A stretch of 64,000 bases of DNA from Saccharopolyspora thermophila (GCF_014646075.1 NZ_BMMT01000004.1:16191-80190); one strand, 5' to 3'; shown: positions 26,025-35,645, numbered from the stretch's first letter. A program made the numbers and translations. The notes: generated by a model not told the origin, from the letters alone.

Positions 26025-27302
26025 TCAGCGCAGTTCGGTGCCGCGGGTCTCCGGGAGGGTCCGGATCACGAAGAACGCAACCGCCGCACCGACCGCCAGG
26101 TACCAGAAGAACGCCGTCGACAGCTCGTAACGGGCCAGCGTCTGGATCACCAGCGGGGCCGTGCCGCCGAACACCGCGACGGTCAGGTTGTACCAGGCGC
26201 CGATGCCCAGCCCCCGCAGCTCGGTGGGGAAGAGCTCCGACATGATCGCCGGAGCGATCGAGGTCATCGCCGTGTACAGCGCGATGCCGACGCAGAACAC
26301 CACCAGCAGGTTGATCAGTCCAGGCCGCACCAGCGTGGACAGCGGCACGATCAGCACCGCCGTCGCCGCCGACCAGACCAGCAGCTGCGGCTTGCGGCCG
26401 ATGCGGTCCGACAGCGCGCCCATCGGGTACTGCAGCGCGACGAACAAGGCGGTCGCGATCGACAGTGCCAGGAAGACGTCGGTGGCGTCGGCGTGCCGGT
26501 TCTTCACCGCGAACGGCGTCAGCGCGCTGAAGAACGTGTAGTAGCACAGCGTGGACAGCATACTGAAGCCCACCAGCTGGCCGACCGCCTTCGGGTGATG
26601 CCGCAACGTCATCCACAGTGGATTCTTCAGCGCCTTCGCCTTGGCGCGGTTGTCCTCGAACTGCTCGGTCTCCTCCAGCGTGCGGCGCAACCAGATGCCG
26701 AGCAGGCCGAGCACGCCGCCGATCAGGAACGGGATGCGCCAGCCAAAGTCGGTCAACTCCTCCTCGGTGAGCAGCGCGGTCAGCGCATAACCCAGCAGCG
26801 ATGCGACCAGCAGGGCCGAGCCGGTGGAGATGTAGAAGAACGCCGAATAGCGGCCGCGCCTGGCGGGCGGGGCGATCTCGGCCAGGTACGCGGAGGCGTT
26901 GGACACCTCACCGCCGAGCGACAGGCCCTGCCCGACCCGGGCCAGCACCAGCAGAACCGACGCGGCCCACCCGATGGTGTGGAAGGTGGGCAGCAGACCG
27001 ATGATCAGCGATCCGCCGGCCATCAGCGAGATCGTCACCAGCATCGCGGTCCTGCGGCCGCGCAGGTCGGCGAACCGGCCCAGCAGCCAGCCGCCCAGCG
27101 GCCGGAAGAAGAACGCCAGCGCGAACGTCGCCAGGGTGTTGATCAGCGCGAGTTCGCCCGGGAAGAACGCGGACGCGAAGTAGACGCTGAAGGCGGTGTA
27201 GATCGTCCAGTCGTACCACTCGACGGCGTTGCCGATGCTCGCGGCGACCAGCTTGCGCAGGGGAAGGCGGGATCGCTCGGTCGCAGCCGTGTCGTGAGCC
27301 AT
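26025..27302 (-). CDS. MFS transporter, metabolite:H+ symporter (MHS) family
   Basis: A 425-residue transporter with 12 predicted helices. The MHS signatures are near the N-terminus: ASIGNAVEWYDWTIYTAF, then the loop GRFADLRGRRTAMLVT, and VLARVGQGLSLGGE in helix 4. Relatives carry dicarboxylates, proline/betaine or shikimate with protons; the substrate here is not determinable. ATG 27302 is chosen because GGAGG lies just upstream; frames opening further 5' lack this. It converges with proB. Confidence 0.88.
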   Translation of the reverse strand: MAHDTAATERSRLPLRKLVAASIGNAVEWYDWTIYTAFSVYFASAFFPGELALINTLATFALAFFFRPLGGWLLGRFADLRGRRTAMLVTISLMAGGSLIIGLLPTFHTIGWAASVLLVLARVGQGLSLGGEVSNASAYLAEIAPPARRGRYSAFFYISTGSALLVASLLGYALTALLTEEELTDFGWRIPFLIGGVLGLLGIWLRRTLEETEQFEDNRAKAKALKNPLWMTLRHHPKAVGQLVGFSMLSTLCYYTFFSALTPFAVKNRHADATDVFLALSIATALFVALQYPMGALSDRIGRKPQLLVWSAATAVLIVPLSTLVRPGLINLLVVFCVGIALYTAMTSIAPAIMSELFPTELRGLGIGAWYNLTVAVFGGTAPLVIQTLARYELSTAFFWYLAVGAAVAFFVIRTLPETRGTELR

Positions 27303-27399
27303 CGCATCCTCCGGTGTCGTGCGCCCGGGAGGCAGGAGTGCGCGCCCCGGACGGTGACGACACAGTACGGTCTGCGCCGCGCGGGTGGAAGATCCGGAT

Positions 27400-27639
27400 T
27401 CAGCCAGTGGGAAGGCCCGGACCACCGGGAGCGAGGTGGGTACCGGCCAGCTCGTGCGCGGCCCTGTTGCACTCCGGGCAGGTGTTCCACAACCACGCCA
27501 CGTCGGAGTTGTCCACAGTGATCTGGGCGCCGCACAACGTCTCGATCGTCGTGTCGGCCGGGAAACCGCCGCGCGGCCGGGGTTTCAACGTCGCGTGCCG
27601 CTGACCTTCACCGGGTTGCCAGCGAAACGGGTAAGGCAT
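27400..27639 (-). CDS. Small zinc-finger-like protein
   Basis: A 79-residue protein with the opening MPYPFRWQPGEGQRHA, a single Cys in ETLCGAQITV and a CPEC pair in WNTCPECNRAAHELAG. Together with the following His this could form one zinc site. Such proteins are common in Pseudonocardiaceae near XRE/DUF397 genes, as here, but their function is not known. It is divergent from the XRE gene across a palindrome-rich spacer. Confidence 0.7.
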   Translation of the reverse strand: MPYPFRWQPGEGQRHATLKPRPRGGFPADTTIETLCGAQITVDNSDVAWLWNTCPECNRAAHELAGTHLAPGGPGLPTG

Positions 27640-27913
27640 GCACGATCACCGCCTGTTCCAAGTCGGTTGAAGGCGACTGCCGCGCGCCGCCGCGGGGTGC
27701 GTCGCGTCCGGGGCAGCCGGTTCGGGCCACGATGTCCACGGGAACCGGATCGGCCGGAGCCGTCCGCAGAGGTGCGGCCGCCGCCGATCATCCGCATGGT
27801 CGACTCCTCGGTAGGTTGTCGTGGCCCGTACCATTCTGGTGGTACGGAAACGGCTGGCCAATTACCTGAACAGGTAGTAGTTACCAGAGTCGAATTCTGT
27901 TTCTCTAGACTTC
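27640..27913. promoter_or_regulatory. Divergent spacer with two palindromes upstream of the XRE gene
   Basis: CCGTACCA and TGGTACGG form 8-bp inverted arms 6 bp apart (27826-27847). TACCTG-AA-CAGGTA (27863-27876) is a second dyad. TAGACT at 27906-27911 resembles a -10 but is only 2 bases from the annotated ATG. The dyads are likely operators, perhaps for the adjacent XRE protein itself. Confidence 0.5.
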
Positions 27914-28765
27914 ATGACCCGTACCACTGGGGGCACGCCGAAGGCCCGCGCCCTCGGCGCTGAGCTGCGCGAAGCCAGGGTGTCGGCGGGGAAGAGCCTG
28001 CGTGCCCTCGCGCAGGAGCTCGACACCAACCACGTTCGCCTGATGCGGTACGAAACCGGCCGATCGGTGCCCGCGCCGGAGGTCGTGGCCGCTCTGCTCA
28101 CCGCGCTGGGCGTTCCGGAGGTCGAACGCGACCGCCTGGTCGAGATGGCGCGCGACGCGGACGCGCCGAACTGGCTCACCGCCGACCGGGCCGGCGTGCG
28201 GCAGGAGCTGACCGCGCTCATCGAGTTCGAACGCACGGCCACCCGGATCACCAACGTTGCCACCGGGCTGATCCCCGGTCTGCTGCAGACCTCCGACTAT
28301 GCGCGCGCGGTGATGCGCGGCAAACCGGTCGGTGAGGTCGAGAAGCTGGTGCTGATGCGTCTCGGTCGGCGGGAGATCCTCTCCGCCCGCAACGGGCCCC
28401 AGCTGACCGCGATCATCAGCGAGAACGCGCTGCGGGAACCGATCGGCGGCCACGAGGTGATGGCCGAGCAGCTGCGCAAGGTGGCGGAACTGGCCACCTG
28501 GCCCAACATCTCGGTGCGCGTGGTGGCGAGCGGTTCGACGACGTGGCATCCCGGGCACGTCGGACCGTTCGTGGTCTTCGAGTTCCCGAAGGCGCAGCCG
28601 ATCGTCCACTTGGAGCACTACCGCTCCTCCGCCTTCCTCTACAACCCCGGTCTCGCGCAGGAATACCTCGACGCGATCACTACCCTGCTCTCGTTCGCGA
28701 TGGACGAAACCGATTCCCTCGAGTTCATCGCCAAGTGTGCGAACGAGATGGAGGCTTTTGCGTGA
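27914..28765 (+). CDS. XRE-family regulator with DUF5753 (WhiJ-like)
   Basis: A 283-residue protein. The helix-turn-helix is at residues about 14-70 (LREARVSAGKSLRALAQELD then HVRLMRYETG), and the rest is the DUF5753 domain (ATRITNVATGLIPGLLQTSD; FVVFEFPKAQPIVHLEHY). This domain pair with a downstream DUF397 gene is the WhiJ-type arrangement that actinomycetes carry in many copies, often tied to development or proposed to work as toxin-antitoxin-like pairs. The stop overlaps the DUF397 start (GTGA). The ATG 27914 start is very close to a -10-like element, so a downstream start is possible. Confidence 0.85.
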   Translation: MTRTTGGTPKARALGAELREARVSAGKSLRALAQELDTNHVRLMRYETGRSVPAPEVVAALLTALGVPEVERDRLVEMARDADAPNWLTADRAGVRQELTALIEFERTATRITNVATGLIPGLLQTSDYARAVMRGKPVGEVEKLVLMRLGRREILSARNGPQLTAIISENALREPIGGHEVMAEQLRKVAELATWPNISVRVVASGSTTWHPGHVGPFVVFEFPKAQPIVHLEHYRSSAFLYNPGLAQEYLDAITTLLSFAMDETDSLEFIAKCANEMEAFA

Positions 28766-28959
28766 ACACGGCACAGCCTGTCGGATGGCGGAAGTCGAGC
28801 CGGTCTGCCCAGGAAACCGACTGCGTCGAAATCGCCCGCTTGGGTGGCGGTGTGGCGGTCCGCGACTCGAAGTGCCGGGAAGCCGGCTACTTCACGGTGT
28901 CCGGGGTGCAGTGGCGGGCGTTCGTGGCCGGCATCCAGGCCGGTCGGTTCGATGGCTGA
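28762..28959 (+). CDS. DUF397 domain protein
   Basis: A 65-residue DUF397 protein: WRKSSRSAQETDCVEIA, VAVRDSKCREAGYFTVS, and the closing WRAFVAGIQAGRFDG. It starts at GTG 28762 overlapping the XRE stop, so the two are translationally coupled. It presumably binds or modulates the partner XRE protein. Confidence 0.88.
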   Translation: MNTAQPVGWRKSSRSAQETDCVEIARLGGGVAVRDSKCREAGYFTVSGVQWRAFVAGIQAGRFDG

Positions 28960-28973
28960 CGCTGGATCGACGT

Positions 28974-29003
28974 GGTGCCCTCGCCGGGCCGGTCGGGGGC
29001 ACC
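28974..29003 (+). terminator. Candidate terminator after the DUF397 gene
   Basis: GGTGCCC and GGGCACC form 7-bp arms around a GC-rich 16-base loop, 14 bases past the DUF397 stop. The stem is short, so this is tentative. Confidence 0.35.
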
Positions 29004-29154
29004 ATTGTGCAATTCCTTTCACCTTCATGATCCATTTCGGGTGAATTCCCACCGGGCCTGGATCGCAGCTGATCGAGGAGCGCGCCGAAGGGCACTCGGG
29101 TTTCCACGTTTGTTTGCCCAAATCTGGGTGCCGTCGACACCGCCGGACACCTGA

Positions 29155-31275
29155 TCAAGCGGTCGTGGCGAGCGTGAACGGCAGCACCGCGGGGGCGCCC
29201 GCCCGTCGCAGCAGGCGGCTGACCACCGTGATCGTCCAGCCCGTGTCGGCGTAGTCGTCCATCAGCAGCACCGGCCCGTCCAATGCGGCCAGCATCGCGG
29301 CGAGGTCGTCGGTCACCTCGAACCGCGGCCACAGTGACGCGACCCGCTGGGCGCTGTTGGTGGCCCGCCGCGATGTGGTGTCCGAGTTGGTCGCCACCTC
29401 GCCCAGCAGCGGCAACCGGCCGATCTCGGCGATCCGTCGGGCCAGGCTGCGGACCAGCTGCGGTCGGGTGCGTGAGCCAACCGCCACCACGCCGACCGGC
29501 CGCTGCTGCCAGTCCCACGCGGCCAGCACCTTGATCGCCGCCTGGAACAGGTCGTCGGGCAGGTCCTGGTCGGGGGCTGTCCCGCCGAGCAGTTCGCGCA
29601 GCCGGTTGCCCCAGCCGATGTCGGTCAGCCGCCCGATCGCGCGACCTTCCACGGCCTGCTCGGCAGCCGGGATCCTGCCCGATACCGGCACTCCGAGGGC
29701 GGCCATGCCACTTGGCCACATCGTGCGCGGGGACACCTCGATCCCCGGCCGCCGCAGCCGTTCCTCGGCCTGCCGCACCGCTTCCGGGTCGACCTCACCG
29801 GAGTACCGCACGCCCGTGCAGTTGTCGCAGCGCCCGCACGGTTCGGCGTACGGGTCGTCGAGCTGGCGGCGCAGGAACTCCATGCGACACCCGGCGGTGC
29901 CAAGGTAGTCAACCATGGCCTGCTGCTCGGCCCGGCGCTCCGCGGCGATGCGCTGGTAGCGCTCGGCGTCGTAGTGCCACGGCTCGCCGGTGGCCTCCCA
30001 GCCGCCCTTGACGCGGCGCACGGCACCGTCGACGTCGAGCACCTTGAGGACCATCTCCAGCCGGGACCGCCCCAGGTCCACGTGCGGTTCCAGCGCCGCC
30101 GTGGACATCCGGCCCTCGCGGGCGAGAGCGTCGAGGACCGCGCGCACCACGGGTTCCGGCGGGAAGGCCAGGGACGCGAAGTAGTTCCAGATGTCGCGGT
30201 CCTCCGGGCCGGGCAGCAGCAGTACCTCAGCGCGCTGCACGCCGCGTCCGGCCCGGCCGATCTGCTGGTAGTAGGCGATCGGCGAGGACGGTGCCCCGAG
30301 GTGGACGACGAACCCCAGGTCGGGTTTGTCGAAGCCCATGCCCAGCGCGGAGGTGGCCACCAGTGCCTTCACGCGGTTGTTCAGCAGGTCCGACTCCGCC
30401 TGCTGTCGCTCGGCCGGGTCGGTGCGGCCCGAGTAGGAGGCCACCTGGAAGCCCCGCTCCCGCAGGTACGCCGAGACCTCCTCGGTCGCGGCCACGGTGA
30501 GCGTGTAGATGATCCCGGACCCCGGCAGCTCCGCCAGGTGACTGGCCAGCCACCCCAGGCGGGCCTGCGCCGTGGGCAGCCGCACCACGCCGAGCCGCAG
30601 GCTCTCCCGGTCCAGGCTGCCCCGCAGCACCAGCGTCGCCTGCGGGTCGGTGTGCTGACCGCCCACGCCGAGCTGGTCGGCGACGTCCTGCACCACACGG
30701 TCGTTGGCGGTGGCCGTGGTCGCCAGCACCGGCACGCCCTCGGGAAGTTCGGTGAGCAGCGTCCGCAGCCGCCGGTAGTCGGGGCGGAAGTCGTGGCCCC
30801 AGTCCGAGATGCAGTGCGCCTCGTCCACCACGAGCATCCCGGCGCTGCGCGTGAGCTCGGGCAGGATCGTGTCCCGGAAGTCGGGGTTGTTCAGTCGTTC
30901 CGGGCTGACCAGCAGCACGTCCACCTCACCGGCGGCGACCTGCTCCTCGATGCCGGCCCACTCGTCCGGGTTCGCGGAGTTGATCGTCGCCGCGTGCACG
31001 CCCGCGGCCGCGGCCGCGTCGACCTGGTTGCGCATGAGCGCCAGCAGCGGCGAGATGATCACCGTGGGGCCTTCGCCGAGTTCCCGCAGCAGCGCGGTGG
31101 CGATGAAGTAGACGGCGGACTTGCCCCACCCGGTGCGCTGCACGACCAGCACCCGGCGGCGTTGCAGCACCAGCGCGCGGATTGCGTTCCACTGGTCCTC
31201 GCGCAGCGAGGCGTCCGGGCCCGCCAACGCGCGGAGACGGTCGTCGGCGAGTTCGCGCAGCGCGTGTTCGTCCAT
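29155..31275 (-). CDS. RecQ-family DNA helicase fused to a phosphoribosyltransferase-like domain
   Basis: A 706-residue protein. The helicase core has Walker [13 protein letters not shown], the DEAH box [27 protein letters not shown], and motif [11 protein letters not shown], followed by the RecQ zinc site (a Cys, then CGRCDNC). The usual C-terminal HRDC domain is absent. Instead, about the last 200 residues contain [19 protein letters not shown] and the PRPP-binding-type motif [13 protein letters not shown], as in type I phosphoribosyltransferases. ATG 31275 is preceded by AGGAA. The fusion suggests coupling of DNA unwinding to nucleotide or PRPP sensing or to DNA repair; the second activity is inferred. 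It is divergent from proA. Confidence 0.88.
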   Translation of the reverse strand: MDEHALRELADDRLRALAGPDASLREDQWNAIRALVLQRRRVLVVQRTGWGKSAVYFIATALLRELGEGPTVIISPLLALMRNQVDAAAAAGVHAATINSANPDEWAGIEEQVAAGEVDVLLVSPERLNNPDFRDTILPELTRSAGMLVVDEAHCISDWGHDFRPDYRRLRTLLTELPEGVPVLATTATANDRVVQDVADQLGVGGQHTDPQATLVLRGSLDRESLRLGVVRLPTAQARLGWLASHLAELPGSGIIYTLTVAATEEVSAYLRERGFQVASYSGRTDPAERQQAESDLLNNRVKALVATSALGMGFDKPDLGFVVHLGAPSSPIAYYQQIGRAGRGVQRAEVLLLPGPEDRDIWNYFASLAFPPEPVVRAVLDALAREGRMSTAALEPHVDLGRSRLEMVLKVLDVDGAVRRVKGGWEATGEPWHYDAERYQRIAAERRAEQQAMVDYLGTAGCRMEFLRRQLDDPYAEPCGRCDNCTGVRYSGEVDPEAVRQAEERLRRPGIEVSPRTMWPSGMAALGVPVSGRIPAAEQAVEGRAIGRLTDIGWGNRLRELLGGTAPDQDLPDDLFQAAIKVLAAWDWQQRPVGVVAVGSRTRPQLVRSLARRIAEIGRLPLLGEVATNSDTTSRRATNSAQRVASLWPRFEVTDDLAAMLAALDGPVLLMDDYADTGWTITVVSRLLRRAGAPAVLPFTLATTA

Positions 31276-31389
31276 CTCCCGATTCCTACCGGATGCCGCT
31301 GTTCGCCCTCGTCCGGGGCCCTCTGGGCGGGCCGGTCCGGGTGGCGGGACGGGCCGCGAATCCCGTGTCGGCGGGCTGCAGGAACCGAC

Positions 31390-31395
31390 TACTCT
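31390..31395 (+). promoter_or_regulatory. -10 element TACTCT of a leaderless proA promoter
   Basis: TACTCT ends 6 bases before GTG 31402, with no Shine-Dalgarno sequence, which is consistent with initiation at the start codon. Confidence 0.55.
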
Positions 31396-31401
31396 GAACT
31401 G

Positions 31402-32742
31402 GTGACCACCACCGAGTCCACGACCACGAGCAAGGTGTCCGGCGACGAGCTGCGCGAGCAGGTTCGCGACGCGGCGCGGCGGGCCAGGCGGGCAGCGGCC
31501 GAGCTGGCGCTGGCCAACCGGGGAACCAAGGATGCGTTGCTGCACGCCATGGCGGACGCGCTGGTGCGGCGTTCCGCGGAGATCCTCGCCGCCAACGAGC
31601 GCGACGTCGAGGCGGCCCGCGAGGCGGGCATGTCGGAGGCGCTGATCGACCGGCTGGCGCTGAGCGAGCCGCGCATCGACGCGATGGCCGACGGCCTGCG
31701 CACGGTGGCCGGGCTGCCGGATCCGGTGGGCGAGGTGGTGCGCGGCAGCGTACTGCCGAACGGGCTCCAGCTCCAGCAGGTGCGGGTGCCGCTGGGCGTG
31801 GTGGGCATCGTCTACGAGGGGCGTCCCAACGTCACGGTCGACGCCGCGGGCCTGACGCTCAAGGCGGGCAACGCCGTGCTGCTGCGGGGTTCGTCGTCGG
31901 CCGAGAACTCCAACACCGCGCTGGTCGAGATCCTCGCCGACGTGGTGCGCGAGCGCGGCCTCCCAGCCGACGCCGTGCAGCTCCTGCCGTGCCACGACCG
32001 GGCCTCCGTGCAGCACCTGATCACCGCGCGTGGGCTGGTGGACGTCGTGATCCCGCGCGGCGGGGCGGGGCTGATCTCGGCGGTCGTGGAGCAGGCGACG
32101 GTCCCGGCCATCGAGACCGGCGTCGGCAACTGCCACGTCTACGTCGACGCCGCCGCGGACATCGACACCGCACTGCGCATCCTGCTCAACTCCAAGGCGC
32201 GTCGCCCCAGCGTGTGCAACGCGGCGGAAACCCTCCTGGTGCACAAGGACATCGCCGGGGAGTTCCTGCCGCGCGCGCTGGCCGAGCTGCAGAACGCGGG
32301 CGTGACCGTGCACGGCGACGAGCGGGTCGTGGCCGTGGGCGGCTCCAACGTGGTCGCGGCGACCGAGGAGGACTGGGGGACCGAGTACCTGTCGCTGGAC
32401 ATCGCCGCGGCGGTGGTGGATTCGCTGACCGACGCCGTCGAGCACATCCGCACCCACGGCTCGGGGCACACGGAGGCGATCGTGACCAGCGACGTGCGCG
32501 CCGCCCGCCAGTTCACCGCACGGGTGGACGCCGCGGCGGTGATGGTCAACGCCTCAACGGCGTTCACCGACGGCGGCGAGTTCGGGATGGGCGCGGAGAT
32601 CGGCATCTCCACGCAGAAGCTGCACGCCCGGGGCCCGATGGGGCTGCCCGAGCTGACCTCCACGAAGTGGCTGGCCTTCGGCGACGGGCACGTGCGGCCG
32701 GGCAGCGCCCCGGCCACTCCCGGTTCCTGCCCGGGGAGCTGA
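31402..32742 (+). CDS. proA: Gamma-glutamyl phosphate reductase
   Basis: The second step of proline synthesis: NADPH-dependent reduction of gamma-glutamyl phosphate to the semialdehyde. The 446-residue protein of the aldehyde-dehydrogenase fold has [31 protein letters not shown], and the catalytic Cys272 in [15 protein letters not shown]. The conserved C-terminal [20 protein letters not shown] is present. The start is GTG 31402, supported by the leaderless -10. It is followed one base after its stop by a TetR gene. Confidence 0.96.
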   Translation: MTTTESTTTSKVSGDELREQVRDAARRARRAAAELALANRGTKDALLHAMADALVRRSAEILAANERDVEAAREAGMSEALIDRLALSEPRIDAMADGLRTVAGLPDPVGEVVRGSVLPNGLQLQQVRVPLGVVGIVYEGRPNVTVDAAGLTLKAGNAVLLRGSSSAENSNTALVEILADVVRERGLPADAVQLLPCHDRASVQHLITARGLVDVVIPRGGAGLISAVVEQATVPAIETGVGNCHVYVDAAADIDTALRILLNSKARRPSVCNAAETLLVHKDIAGEFLPRALAELQNAGVTVHGDERVVAVGGSNVVAATEEDWGTEYLSLDIAAAVVDSLTDAVEHIRTHGSGHTEAIVTSDVRAARQFTARVDAAAVMVNASTAFTDGGEFGMGAEIGISTQKLHARGPMGLPELTSTKWLAFGDGHVRPGSAPATPGSCPGS

Positions 32743-32743
32743 G

Positions 32744-33328
32744 TTGCCGCAGGCGCCGCGCCGCAGGAGGGACTCGGCTGCCACCAAGGAAGCGCTGTTG
32801 CAGGCCGCGTCGGAGTTGTTCGCCGAACGCGGCTTCACCGCGACCACGGTGCGCGACGTGGCGGCGAGGGCAGGGGTCAACCAGGCCCTGCTGTTCCGGT
32901 ACTTCGGATCCAAGCAGGAGCTGTTCGCAGCGGTCCTGAGCCACAACAGCAGCCGAGTGCTCGACGAGCAGCCGCTCGAGCAGTTGCCCCGGCGGATCCT
33001 CGACAACCTTCTGTCCCCCGAGCTGCGCAGCGGGCAGGAGCACCCGATAGCGGCGATGCTGCGGTCCTACAGCGACGAGCGCGCCGCGCACGTCCTGCGC
33101 ACCGAACTGGGGGCGCGCTACACCGCCCGGCTCGCGGAGCTCAGCGACGCAGCGGACGCCGAGCTGCGCGCCGATCTGGTCCTGGCGTGGTTTTTCGGCA
33201 TCGGCATGGTCCGGTCGGTGCTGGGCAAGTCGCCGTTGGCGGAGGCCGATCCGGAGACGCTGACGAGTCACGTGGTGCGGGCGATTTCCGTGCTGCTGGA
33301 GCGAACGGACCTTCCGGGCGAAACGTGA
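32744..33328 (+). CDS. TetR-family transcriptional regulator
   Basis: A 194-residue repressor. The N-terminal helix-turn-helix reads ALLQAASELFAERGFTATTV then AGVNQALLFRYFGSKQELF; the C-terminal ligand domain is variable. The start is TTG 32744, one base after the proA stop, with GGGGAG placed correctly. A strong dyad just downstream, in front of the P450 gene, is its likely operator, so it probably controls the P450-ferredoxin pair. Confidence 0.9.
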   Translation: MPQAPRRRRDSAATKEALLQAASELFAERGFTATTVRDVAARAGVNQALLFRYFGSKQELFAAVLSHNSSRVLDEQPLEQLPRRILDNLLSPELRSGQEHPIAAMLRSYSDERAAHVLRTELGARYTARLAELSDAADAELRADLVLAWFFGIGMVRSVLGKSPLAEADPETLTSHVVRAISVLLERTDLPGET

Positions 33329-33358
33329 CGGTGGCGTGCGCGCGTCTGCGGGGGCGCG

Positions 33359-33390
33359 TACGGTGATGTTGTAAGCGACTGCTTACATCA
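33359..33390 (+). promoter_or_regulatory. P450 promoter with TetR-type operator
   Basis: TGTAAGC and GCTTACA form a perfect 7-bp dyad with 4-bp spacing (33370-33387), extended by two more symmetric pairs to 33367-33390. The TAAGC/GCTTA half-sites are typical of TetR/AcrR operators. TACGGT (33359-33364) could be the -10, placing the dyad over the transcription start, where bound protein would block initiation. Confidence 0.7.
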
Positions 33391-33408
33391 AGTCACCGGG
33401 AGCTGTGC

Positions 33409-34614
33409 ATGACCACCACGGAGCCGAGGACCTACCCGTTCAGCGAACCCGACCGGCTGAACCTCGACCCCCTCTACGCGCACCTGCGCAAGCAGGAACC
33501 GCTGACCAGAATCCGGTTGCCCTACGGTGAGGAGTCGTGGCTGGCGACCCGCTACGCCGACGTCAGGATCGTGCTTGGCGATCCCCGCTTCAGCCGGGCG
33601 GCCGCCGTGGGGCGGGACGAACCGCGCCTGCGTCCCCGGCGCACCGACGAGGGACTGCTGGCCATGGATCCACCGGACCACACGCGGCTGCGCAAGCTGG
33701 TCGCGAAGGCGTTCACCTCGCGCCGCGTCGAGCAGTTGCGGCCCCGCACCCAGGAGATCGCCGACGGCCTGGTCGACGCGATCGTGGCTCGCGGCGAACC
33801 GTTCGATCTGGTTGAGGAGTTCGCCCTGCCGCTGCCGATCACGGTCATCTGCGAACTGCTCGGCGTGCCCTACGACGACCGCGCCGACTTCCGGAAGTGG
33901 TCGGACGCCTTCCTGTCCACCACCAAGCTGACGCCGGAGCAGATCGACGACTACATCGAGCGGATGCTGGACTACATGGCGGGGCTGATCGCCGAACGTC
34001 GGAAGGCCCCGGCCGACGACCTGATCACCGGCCTGATCGCGGCCCGCGATGAGCAGGACCGGCTCACCGAGGACGAGATGGTCCGGCTGGCGGCCGGGAT
34101 CCTCGTCGCCGGGCACGAGACCACCGCCAGCCAGATTCCGAACTTCGTCTACGTGCTGCTGACCCACCCCGACCAGCTCGCCCAGCTGCGCGCGGACCTG
34201 GACCTCGTGCCCTCGGCGGTCGAGGAGCTGATGCGCTACGTGCCGCTCGGCGCCGGCGTGGCCTTCGCCCGCTACGCGACCGAGGACGTCGAGCTGGGCG
34301 GGGTGCTGGTCCGTGCCGGTGAGCCGGTGCTGGTCAGCGCCGCCGCGGCGAACCGGGACGAGTCGGTGTTCAGCGAACCCGAGCAGCTCGACCTGACCCG
34401 CAACGAGGCCACCCATCTCGGCTTCGGGCACGGCCCGCACCACTGCCTCGGCGCGCAGCTGGCGCGGATGGAGCTGCAGGTCGCGCTGCGGACCCTGCTG
34501 ACCCGGCTGCCCGGGCTGGACTTCGCCACCTCGGCCGAGGACGTGGTCTGGAAGGCGGGGATGCTCGTCCGCGGACCCCAGCGGATGGTCCTGTCGTGGC
34601 ACGGTGTCAAGTGA
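33409..34614 (+). CDS. Cytochrome P450
   Basis: A 401-residue soluble bacterial P450. The I-helix oxygen-activation motif is A234-G-H-E-T-T239, the ExxR pair lies in VEELMRYVPLG, and the haem ligand is Cys346 in GFGHGPHHCLGAQLAR. Length and motifs fit the CYP105/107-like actinobacterial families, which hydroxylate small lipophilic molecules using ferredoxin. The adjacent ferredoxin gene supplies electrons. No ferredoxin reductase is nearby. It is likely repressed by the upstream TetR protein. Confidence 0.95.
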   Translation: MTTTEPRTYPFSEPDRLNLDPLYAHLRKQEPLTRIRLPYGEESWLATRYADVRIVLGDPRFSRAAAVGRDEPRLRPRRTDEGLLAMDPPDHTRLRKLVAKAFTSRRVEQLRPRTQEIADGLVDAIVARGEPFDLVEEFALPLPITVICELLGVPYDDRADFRKWSDAFLSTTKLTPEQIDDYIERMLDYMAGLIAERRKAPADDLITGLIAARDEQDRLTEDEMVRLAAGILVAGHETTASQIPNFVYVLLTHPDQLAQLRADLDLVPSAVEELMRYVPLGAGVAFARYATEDVELGGVLVRAGEPVLVSAAAANRDESVFSEPEQLDLTRNEATHLGFGHGPHHCLGAQLARMELQVALRTLLTRLPGLDFATSAEDVVWKAGMLVRGPQRMVLSWHGVK

Positions 34615-34642
34615 TCTCGCTCATCACGGGAAGAGGTGGCGC

Positions 34643-34864
34643 ATGAGCTGGTCGGTCGAGGTCGACGCGGGCACCTGCATCGGGTCGGGCATGTGTGCGG
34701 GCGTCGCGCCGGACCACTTCGAGCTGGTCGACGGGTACTCGCGGGCGAAGCGGGCGGAGGTGGAGCCGGCCGACGAGGTCGTCGACGCGGCCGAGTCCTG
34801 CCCGGTCGAGGCGATCCTGGTCAAGGAGACCGGGAGCGGGAAGGTGATCGCGCCGGAGGAGTGA
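34643..34864 (+). CDS. [3Fe-4S]-type ferredoxin
   Basis: A 73-residue ferredoxin with cysteines at C12 and C18 (TCIGSGMC, where the middle Cys of a 4Fe cluster is replaced) and a C-terminal SCPVEAI. Three cluster ligands fit a 3Fe-4S centre, the usual partner type of actinobacterial P450s. It lies 28 bases after the P450 gene and shares its transcript. The start is ATG 34643 with AAGAGG upstream. A strong terminator follows. Confidence 0.92.
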   Translation: MSWSVEVDAGTCIGSGMCAGVAPDHFELVDGYSRAKRAEVEPADEVVDAAESCPVEAILVKETGSGKVIAPEE

Positions 34865-34889
34865 CGCGGAGACCCCGGTTTTGCGTCAT

Positions 34890-34926
34890 GGCGCGCACGG
34901 GTGGGGGTGTCCCACCCGTGCGCGCC
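34890..34926 (+). terminator. Terminator after the P450-ferredoxin unit
   Basis: A perfect 16-bp stem (34890-34905, GGCGCGCACGGGTGGG, with 34911-34926) and the 5-base loop GGTGT, 26 bases after the ferredoxin stop. Confidence 0.85.
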
Positions 34927-35019
34927 TGCAAGACGTCGAGAGTCGCGCGAGCGGTCCACCGGATGCGATCCGCGACACGTCCGCCGCTCCCCGGCGATCG
35001 CCGCGGGGAGGCGGCTTTC

Positions 35020-35025
35020 TAGGCT
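35020..35025 (+). promoter_or_regulatory. -10 element TAGGCT of a leaderless nadD promoter
   Basis: TAGGCT lies 8 bases before ATG 35034 with no ribosome site between, which is compatible with a leaderless or near-leaderless transcript. Confidence 0.5.
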
Positions 35026-35033
35026 TGTCAGCT

Positions 35034-35645
35034 ATGTCGCGTCGGCGTCGGATCGGGGTCATGGGCGGCACCTTTGATCCCATTCATCACGGACACCTGG
35101 TGGCCGCCAGCGAGGTCCAGGCCCAGTTCGGCCTGGAGCAGGTGGTCTTCGTGCCCACCGGGCAGCCGTGGCAGAAGAGCCACGAGGCGGTCAGCCCCGC
35201 CGAGGACCGCTACCTGATGACGGTGATCGCCACCGCCTCCAACCCGCGGTTCCTGGTCAGCCGGGTGGACATCGACCGCGGCGGCCCCACCTACACGGCC
35301 GACACCCTGACCGATCTGCGCGAGCAGTACCCGGACGCGGACCTGTACTTCATCACGGGCGCCGACGCGCTGGAGCAGATCCTGTCCTGGCACCGGGTGG
35401 ACGAGCTGTTCGACCTGGCCCACTTCATCGGGGTGACGCGGCCCGGCTACTCGCTCAACGGCGCCCACCTGCCGGCCGGTGCGGTGTCCCTGGTGGAGAT
35501 CCCGGCGATGGCGATCTCCTCCACGGGCTGCCGGGACCGCGTCCGGGCGGGCCTGCCGGTCTGGTACCTGGTCCCCGACGGAATCGTCCAGTACATCACC
35601 AAACGCGGCCTCTACCGGGAAGTCACCCCCGAGTGGGGCCCGTAG
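35034..35645 (+). CDS. nadD: Nicotinate-nucleotide adenylyltransferase
   Basis: Adenylates nicotinate mononucleotide in NAD synthesis. The 203-residue protein has the nucleotidyltransferase signature [16 protein letters not shown] near the N-terminus, [14 protein letters not shown], and the C-terminal ISST motif within [15 protein letters not shown]. Gene order nadD-rsfS-gpgP matches mycobacteria. Confidence 0.95.
   Translation: MSRRRRIGVMGGTFDPIHHGHLVAASEVQAQFGLEQVVFVPTGQPWQKSHEAVSPAEDRYLMTVIATASNPRFLVSRVDIDRGGPTYTADTLTDLREQYPDADLYFITGADALEQILSWHRVDELFDLAHFIGVTRPGYSLNGAHLPAGAVSLVEIPAMAISSTGCRDRVRAGLPVWYLVPDGIVQYITKRGLYREVTPEWGP

Noticed and set aside
27509..27517. TTGTCCACA DnaA-box match inside the zinc-finger gene
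   Set aside because: It is an isolated single box within coding sequence, likely a chance match, unlike the intergenic pair at 37714-37741.
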